Part shown: positions 60,051 through 64,000 of the stretch, piece by piece
Numbering within the stretch: the stretch's first letter is position 1
Layout of the letters: the number at the start of each line of letters is the position of its first letter
Source of the DNA: Bosea sp. (in: a-proteobacteria)
GTDB taxonomy: Bacteria; Pseudomonadota; Alphaproteobacteria; Rhizobiales; Beijerinckiaceae
DNA length: 64,000 nt
Reading direction: 5' to 3'
Assembly: GCA_023910605.1 (NCBI GenBank)
Contig: JAAVVV010000001.1
Location: 3,214,698-3,278,697, forward strand
The notes under the pieces: generated by a model
The model's input: the letters and a program-made list of their open reading frames with translations, nothing else
What the model was told of the DNA's origin: nothing
Databases searched by the model: none
Made by a program: the position numbers and the translations under genes

Positions 60051-61229
60051 TTGCTCAATTCGCTCGACATCGCCAAGCCGCCGGCCGAAACGCGCGTCGT
60101 CGTCGCGATGTCGGGCGGCGTGGATTCCTCGGTGGTGGCAGCGCTTCTGGTTTCGCAGGGCTATGAGGTGATCGGGGTCACCCTTCAGCTTTACGATCAC
60201 GGGCAGGCCGTTCACCGCGCCGGCTCGTGCTGCGCAGGGCAGGACATTCACGACGCGCGCCGCGTGGCTGAAGCCATCGGCATTCCGCACTACGTGCTCG
60301 ACTATGAAAGCCGCTTCCGCGACGAGGTGATCGAGCGCTTCGCGGACAGCTATCTGGCAGGCGAGACGCCCATTCCCTGCGTGGACTGCAACCGCACCGT
60401 CAAATTCCGTGACCTTCTGGGTCTTGCGCGCGAGCTTGACGCAGACGCCCTCGCCACCGGCCATTATGTGATGTCAAGGTCGGGCGCCGGCGGCCGCCGC
60501 GCGCTTCACCGCGCCGCCGACGAGATGCGTGACCAGAGCTATTTCCTCTATGCCACGACGCAGGATCAGCTCGACCTGCTGCGCTTCCCGCTGGGCTCGC
60601 TGCCCAAGAGCCGCACGCGCGAGCTGGCTGCCGAACTCGGCCTCGCCATCGCGGACAAGCCCGATAGTCAGGACATCTGCTTCGTGCCCTCCGGGCGCTA
60701 TGCCGAGGTGATCGAACGGCTCAAGCCCGGCGCGTCGCGCCCGGGCGACATCGTGGACATGGAAGGCCGTGTGCTCGGCCGTCATGATGGCATCCTGCGT
60801 TTCACGGTGGGCCAGCGCAAGGGCATCGGCATCGCCGCGAGCGAGGCGCTCTATGTGGTGCGGCTCGATGCGGAACTCGCCCATGTCGTGGTCGGCCCGC
60901 GTTCTGCGCTGGCCACGCGGCTGGTGCGTGTCCGTGATCTCAACTGGCTCGGCGATGCCGCCCTGGACGCCCTGCCGGCCGAAGGGCTTGAAGTCGCCGC
61001 GCGCGTGCGCTCCACCCGTGCGCCCAAGCCCGCCTTGCTGCGCTTCGTCGATGGCGAGCATGTGGTGGAGCTTCTCGACGCGGAGGAAGGCGTGGCGCCC
61101 GGCCAGGCCTGCGTGTTCTATGACAGCGCGGCGCCCGATGCCCGCGTGCTCGGCGGCGGCATCATCCGCGCCGCACGACCCCAGGCACGGCCTGCGCCGC
61201 TGCCGGCTGGCCTCGCTGCCAGCGCCTGA
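60051..61229 (+). CDS. mnmA: tRNA-specific 2-thiouridylase MnmA
   Basis: This is a 392-residue MnmA starting at TTG 60051, with GGAAGG nine bases upstream; no nearby ATG in frame fits. The PP-loop is [16 protein letters not shown]. The catalytic cysteines lie in [12 protein letters not shown] and [11 protein letters not shown], with [19 protein letters not shown] and GHYVMSR also typical. It thiolates U34 of tRNAs for Lys, Glu and Gln. The stop overlaps the next gene by one base. Confidence 0.93.
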   Translation: MLNSLDIAKPPAETRVVVAMSGGVDSSVVAALLVSQGYEVIGVTLQLYDHGQAVHRAGSCCAGQDIHDARRVAEAIGIPHYVLDYESRFRDEVIERFADSYLAGETPIPCVDCNRTVKFRDLLGLARELDADALATGHYVMSRSGAGGRRALHRAADEMRDQSYFLYATTQDQLDLLRFPLGSLPKSRTRELAAELGLAIADKPDSQDICFVPSGRYAEVIERLKPGASRPGDIVDMEGRVLGRHDGILRFTVGQRKGIGIAASEALYVVRLDAELAHVVVGPRSALATRLVRVRDLNWLGDAALDALPAEGLEVAARVRSTRAPKPALLRFVDGEHVVELLDAEEGVAPGQACVFYDSAAPDARVLGGGIIRAARPQARPAPLPAGLAASA

Positions 61230-61885
61230 TGCAGCCACCGGAAACAGCCATGTCCGTGACCTATGACCTTGACGGCCAGAAGAAGGTCTACCGCATCTGG
61301 GCGAAGTTCTACGACAAGGTCTATGCGCGCATGCTTGCCCGCGCCCAGCGAGAGGCCGTCGAGGCCGCCGTGCGCTGCGGCCGCGACATTCTCGAGATCG
61401 GCGTCGGCACGGGCCTGACCCTCCCCTATTTCCCCCCCGACAAGCGGGTTGTGGGTGTGGACCTGTCGGAGGACATGCTGCAGGTTGCAGGGCGCAAGGT
61501 GCGTGAACGCGGCCTTGGCGCCGTCACCGGGCTCAGCGTGATGGATGCCTGCCGGCTCGGCTTCCCCAATGAGAGCTTCGATGCCGTCACGGCCCAGTTC
61601 GTGATCACGCTCGTGCCCAGCCCGGAGCAGGCGCTGGCCGAAATGGACCGCGTGCTGCGCCCTGGCGGAGAGATCGTGATTTCCAGCCGCCTGGTGGATT
61701 CGGAAGGCGCCGGCGCCGCCTTCTGGTCCGCCGTCGCTCCGATCGCCAAGGCTGTCGGCTGGAGCAGCGACTTCAAGGTCAACCGCCTGACCGGCTGGGC
61801 CGCCGCCACCGGCCGCTACGAGACGGTTCATGTCGGGCGCGGCTATTTCAAGGTGGTGCGGCTGAGGAAGCTGCGCAGCGCTTGA
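61229..61885 (+). CDS. PmtA-like phospholipid N-methyltransferase
   Basis: This is a 218-residue class I methyltransferase. The start is near YRIWAKFYDKVYARML; SAM motif I is ILEIGVGTGLTLPYFP, then VVGVDLSEDMLQVAGRK, and AVTAQFVITLVPSPEQALAE. This build matches the alphaproteobacterial PmtA group, which methylates phosphatidylethanolamine to phosphatidylcholine at the inner membrane, though UbiE-like relatives exist. ATG 61229 overlaps the mnmA stop; ATG 61250 is an alternative. Confidence 0.8.
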   Translation: MQPPETAMSVTYDLDGQKKVYRIWAKFYDKVYARMLARAQREAVEAAVRCGRDILEIGVGTGLTLPYFPPDKRVVGVDLSEDMLQVAGRKVRERGLGAVTGLSVMDACRLGFPNESFDAVTAQFVITLVPSPEQALAEMDRVLRPGGEIVISSRLVDSEGAGAAFWSAVAPIAKAVGWSSDFKVNRLTGWAAATGRYETVHVGRGYFKVVRLRKLRSA

Positions 61886-61953
61886 GCCGCGCGCGCAGGG
61901 CGAATTGAACACGCGCGGCGTGGCCAATCTGAAGGGGCATCGCTGTGAAAGAA

Positions 61954-62030
61954 TGGTAGCAGTGACCAGACTTGAACTGGTGACCTACGGGTTATGAATC
62001 CGTCGCTCTAACCAACTGAGCTACACTGCT
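61954..62030 (-). tRNA. tRNA-Met (CAT)
   Basis: The minus strand folds as a full 77-base tRNA with encoded CCA. The acceptor stem is AGCAGTG/CACTGCT (discriminator A). The D arm has GTAGCTCAGTTGGTTAGAGC and the anticodon loop TTCATAA has CAT at 61996-61994. The T arm is ACCAG/CTGGT around TTCAAGT. The paired first position and lack of three G:C pairs in the anticodon stem point to elongator Met and not initiator. tRNA-Ile2 (lysidine) shares the CAT and is a less likely alternative. Confidence 0.93.
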
Positions 62031-62098
62031 GCCGCCGGTGCGTATAGCCAGCCGGCGCGGGGGTTTCAACCCCATTCGCGCGAGCCCCGCAACAATGC

Positions 62099-62344
62099 TC
62101 ACTCGGCTGGTTCGATGGCGCGGGCACCCTTGATCGGGGCGGTGGCCCCGCGCCGCGTCATGTCGGAATACATGGACTTGATCGCGTTGCTCGCCGTCTT
62201 CTCGAAAAGGAATGGCAGGAAGGCATGCACGAACGCCGCTCCGGCCGCCAGGAACAGGCGGCCCGAATAGCGCAGAGCGACAAGGAAATGCGCGCCGAAG
62301 CTCTCGCCGACGGCTTCGGGGTGGCGCGTGAACAGGTTGGGCAT
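62099..62344 (-). CDS. DUF6356 family small membrane protein
   Basis: This is an 81-residue protein. MPNLFTRHPEAVGESFGAHF, one central hydrophobic helix (SGRLFLAAGAAFVHAFLPFL) and FEKTASNAIKSMYSDM match the DUF6356 pattern, sometimes annotated as capsule biosynthesis protein. ATG 62344 has GGAGGA seven bases upstream, which settles the start over 62359. The function is unknown; it is probably an inner-membrane protein. Confidence 0.78.
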   Translation of the reverse strand: MPNLFTRHPEAVGESFGAHFLVALRYSGRLFLAAGAAFVHAFLPFLFEKTASNAIKSMYSDMTRRGATAPIKGARAIEPAE

Positions 62345-62465
62345 GACGATCCTCCGCATGACCGCGCCAATCTAGCGCGCCAGCCACGCCGGCATATCCC
62401 AAAAACCTGCATACAGCCGGCAATATCAGGGATAATGTCTTGAGAGATCAGGCAATCGGCAAACC

Positions 62466-62939
62466 ATGTCCCACAAGATCGATGCAATCGATAAACGCAT
62501 CCTGCGCGAACTCCAGCGTGACGCCACCCTGGCGCTGGACGCCTTGAGCGAACGGGTCGCCCTTTCACGCAATGCCTGCTGGAGGCGGATTCAGGCGCTG
62601 GACGCGGCAGGCGTCATCAGGGGCCGCGTGGCGATGCTCGAGCCGGCCGCGCTCAATCTCGCCCTGTCGGTCTTCATCGTCGTGCGCACGGGCCGGCACA
62701 GCGCGGACTGGGCGACCGCGTTCCGTGCGGCCCTCGCCGAGATTCCCGAGATCACCGGCGCCTACCGCACGGCCGGCGACATAGACTACATCCTGCGCGC
62801 CCGCGTGCCGGATGTCGCGGCCTATGATCGGCTCTATCAGCGCCTCATCGCACGGATCGACATGGTGGATGTCTCCGCCAGCTTCGTGATGGAGGAGATC
62901 AAGGACACGCACGAGCTGCCGCTGGACTACATGCGCTGA
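62466..62939 (+). CDS. Lrp/AsnC family transcriptional regulator
   Basis: This is a 157-residue Lrp/AsnC protein: an N-terminal winged HTH (IDAIDKRILRELQRDATLAL with VALSRNACWRRIQALDAAGV) and a C-terminal RAM ligand-binding domain (ITGAYRTAGDIDYILRARVP; G-D-x-D-Y motif). It likely senses an amino acid and controls neighbouring transport or catabolic genes. It is convergent with the PcaD-PcaC fusion gene (three-base gap) and divergent from the DUF6356 gene, so its target is not evident. Confidence 0.9.
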   Translation: MSHKIDAIDKRILRELQRDATLALDALSERVALSRNACWRRIQALDAAGVIRGRVAMLEPAALNLALSVFIVVRTGRHSADWATAFRAALAEIPEITGAYRTAGDIDYILRARVPDVAAYDRLYQRLIARIDMVDVSASFVMEEIKDTHELPLDYMR

Positions 62940-62942
62940 AGC

Positions 62943-64000
62943 TCAGCCTTCGATCGCGTCGAGCTCGTCGCCCAGGACGTCTCGCACCCAGCGAAAGGCA
63001 TTGTTGGCGGCCGGCACGCCAATATACACCGCTGCCTGGATCATCGCGCTACGCAGCTCCGCCAGCGTCACGCCATTGTGCAGCGCCGGGCGCAGATGAA
63101 GCTTGAACTCCTCTTCCCGGTTGAGCGCGATCATCGTCTGCAGCGTCAGCAGCGAGCGCGTTTTCCACGACAGGCTCGGGTCGCCCCACACCTCGCCCCA
63201 GGCTTCGCGCATGATGAATTCCTGCCAGGGGCGCGCGAAGGGCCCCGCCTTGGCCAGAGACCGCTCGACATGGTCTGCGCCCAGCACAGCCTTGCGGTTC
63301 GCCAGCCCCTCCTCAAGCCGGGCCGGACGGCTGGAGGCCGCGCCGAGCCGGGCGCGGTTCCTGTCGAGCCAGGCCATCAACTGCGCGGTCACGGCCTCCG
63401 GCTGCTCAAGGTTCATGATGTGCGCCGCCGGGCTCAGGCGGATCAGGCCAGCCCCCGAAATGGCTGCACGGATTTCGTCCTGAAGCTCAGGCGGCGAAGC
63501 CGGGTCATCCGCGCCCGAAAACACCATGGTTGGCACGTCGAGTTGATGCAGCCCCTCGATCAGGTCGAGATCGCGGATGGCGTCGCAGCAGGCTGCGTAG
63601 CCCTCCCGGGGGGTCGACAGCATCATGGCGCGCGCCTGCCCGAACACATCCGGCTTCATCGCTGCGAAGCCCGGCGTGAACCATCGTCCGAGGATCATGT
63701 CACCGATCGCCTCGACGCCGCCGGCCCGCACCCTGGCTGCGCGATCGACCCAGGCGGGCGGCGAGGCGGCGCGCGCGAAGGTGGCCATCGGCGTCAGCGA
63801 CGCCACGAGGTCGGGCCGGGCGATGGCCAGGGCCATCCCTGTCATGCCACCGAGCGAGAGCCCGACCACATGCACGGGTGTGCGGCCGAAGACATGCTCG
63901 ACAAGGGCGGCAAGGTCAGCGGCAAGGTCGGCGATGCCGAACGGCTTGGTCGCCACAGGCGAGCCCCCATGGCCGCGCGTGTCATAGCTCAGGCAGCGGA
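62943..64000 (-). CDS. pcaL: 3-oxoadipate enol-lactonase / 4-carboxymuconolactone decarboxylase fusion, 5' end outside the window
   Basis: At least 352 residues are visible; the frame stays open to the right edge (RCLSYDTRGHGGSPVATKPF precedes the GTG at 63956), so the true start lies beyond. Residues up to about 220 are an alpha/beta hydrolase with the nucleophile elbow GLSLGGMTGMAL and the catalytic His region SPAAHIMNLEQPE, as in PcaD. The C-terminal 120 residues are a carboxymuconolactone decarboxylase domain (PcaC), with WGEVWGDPSLSWKTRSLLTL and ELRSAMIQAAVYIGVPAANN. The fusion does the last two ring-derived steps of the protocatechuate branch of the beta-ketoadipate pathway. Confidence 0.88.
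   Translation of the reverse strand, partial: RCLSYDTRGHGGSPVATKPFGIADLAADLAALVEHVFGRTPVHVVGLSLGGMTGMALAIARPDLVASLTPMATFARAASPPAWVDRAARVRAGGVEAIGDMILGRWFTPGFAAMKPDVFGQARAMMLSTPREGYAACCDAIRDLDLIEGLHQLDVPTMVFSGADDPASPPELQDEIRAAISGAGLIRLSPAAHIMNLEQPEAVTAQLMAWLDRNRARLGAASSRPARLEEGLANRKAVLGADHVERSLAKAGPFARPWQEFIMREAWGEVWGDPSLSWKTRSLLTLQTMIALNREEEFKLHLRPALHNGVTLAELRSAMIQAAVYIGVPAANNAFRWVRDVLGDELDAIEG

Noticed and set aside
62394-62436. ATATCCC and GGGATAAT arms upstream of the Lrp/AsnC gene as an operator
   Set aside because: The arms are 28 bases apart, short and imperfect. An AT-rich promoter region alone explains them.

Overview
The window is GC-rich, gene-dense chromosomal DNA from an alphaproteobacterium, most likely of the order Hyphomicrobiales (Rhizobiales). 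The evidence is a complete cell-cycle and flagellar control set typical of that class (CtrA, ChpT, SciP, FlbD), GANTC sites upstream of ctrA, an EipA/DUF1134 protein, and the usual alphaproteobacterial MoxR-DUF58 operon facing a DUF1285-Nudix-DUF6111-cca operon. I cannot name the genus. I see no insertion sequence, prophage, CRISPR array or rRNA gene. One tRNA-Met is present.

Layout. 1-3838: a possible gene start at the left edge, two very small membrane proteins (one possibly frameshifted), a lipoprotein with an extensin-like/M15-type domain, trmL-hemF, and a small DUF2158 protein. 3887-6642 (minus): cca, DUF6111, a CoA-pyrophosphatase Nudix protein and DUF1285, tightly overlapped. 6960-13838 (plus): MoxR ATPase, DUF58, and two large membrane proteins (BatA/DUF4159-like and a companion). 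13851-19015: acetyltransferase, Nudix, a 39-codon ORF with terminator, metallophosphoesterase, SDR, glucokinase, and an unknown secreted protein. 19145-21729 (minus): OpgH glucan synthase with an overlapping FkbM methyltransferase. 21826-25124 (plus): a compact dehydrogenase / PTPS-like / GT4 / methyltransferase operon of unknown product, followed by a cytochrome b561 and a GTP cyclohydrolase II with a degenerate RibB-like N-terminus. 27151-33292: a YfhO-like membrane protein, a coiled-coil membrane-anchored protein, EipA, a YHS-domain protein, and CysQ.

33400-59767 is a motility and cell-cycle region. It holds chpT, cheA-cheW-cheY-cheB-cheR, ctrA (divergent from fliI-fliJ), flhA, the fliF-fliG-fliH-fliN-flbD operon, sciP, and fliK-flgD. 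It is interrupted by an acetyltransferase, a UPF0104 membrane protein, an FkbM methyltransferase, a small secreted-protein gene with a stop at codon 2, a BASS-type transporter and a fatty-acyl-CoA ligase. By family knowledge, ChpT relays phosphate from CckA to CtrA. CtrA then activates early flagellar operons and sciP, SciP opposes CtrA, and FlbD controls late flagellar genes. CtrA-like boxes are visible upstream of fliF, sciP, flhA and ctrA. The Che proteins would set the rotation bias of the motor whose switch (FliG, FliN), MS-ring (FliF), export gate (FlhA), export ATPase (FliI, FliH, FliJ) and hook assembly proteins (FlgD, FliK) are encoded beside them.

60051-64000: mnmA, a PmtA-like methyltransferase, tRNA-Met, a small DUF6356 protein, an Lrp/AsnC regulator, and the 3' part of a PcaD-PcaC fusion gene that runs off the right edge.

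The best candidates for something undescribed are the 21826-25124 operon, whose PTPS-like protein lacks canonical catalytic residues, and the opgH-FkbM pair. The small secreted-protein gene stopped at codon 2 and the promoter architecture between ctrA and fliI also deserve a check.
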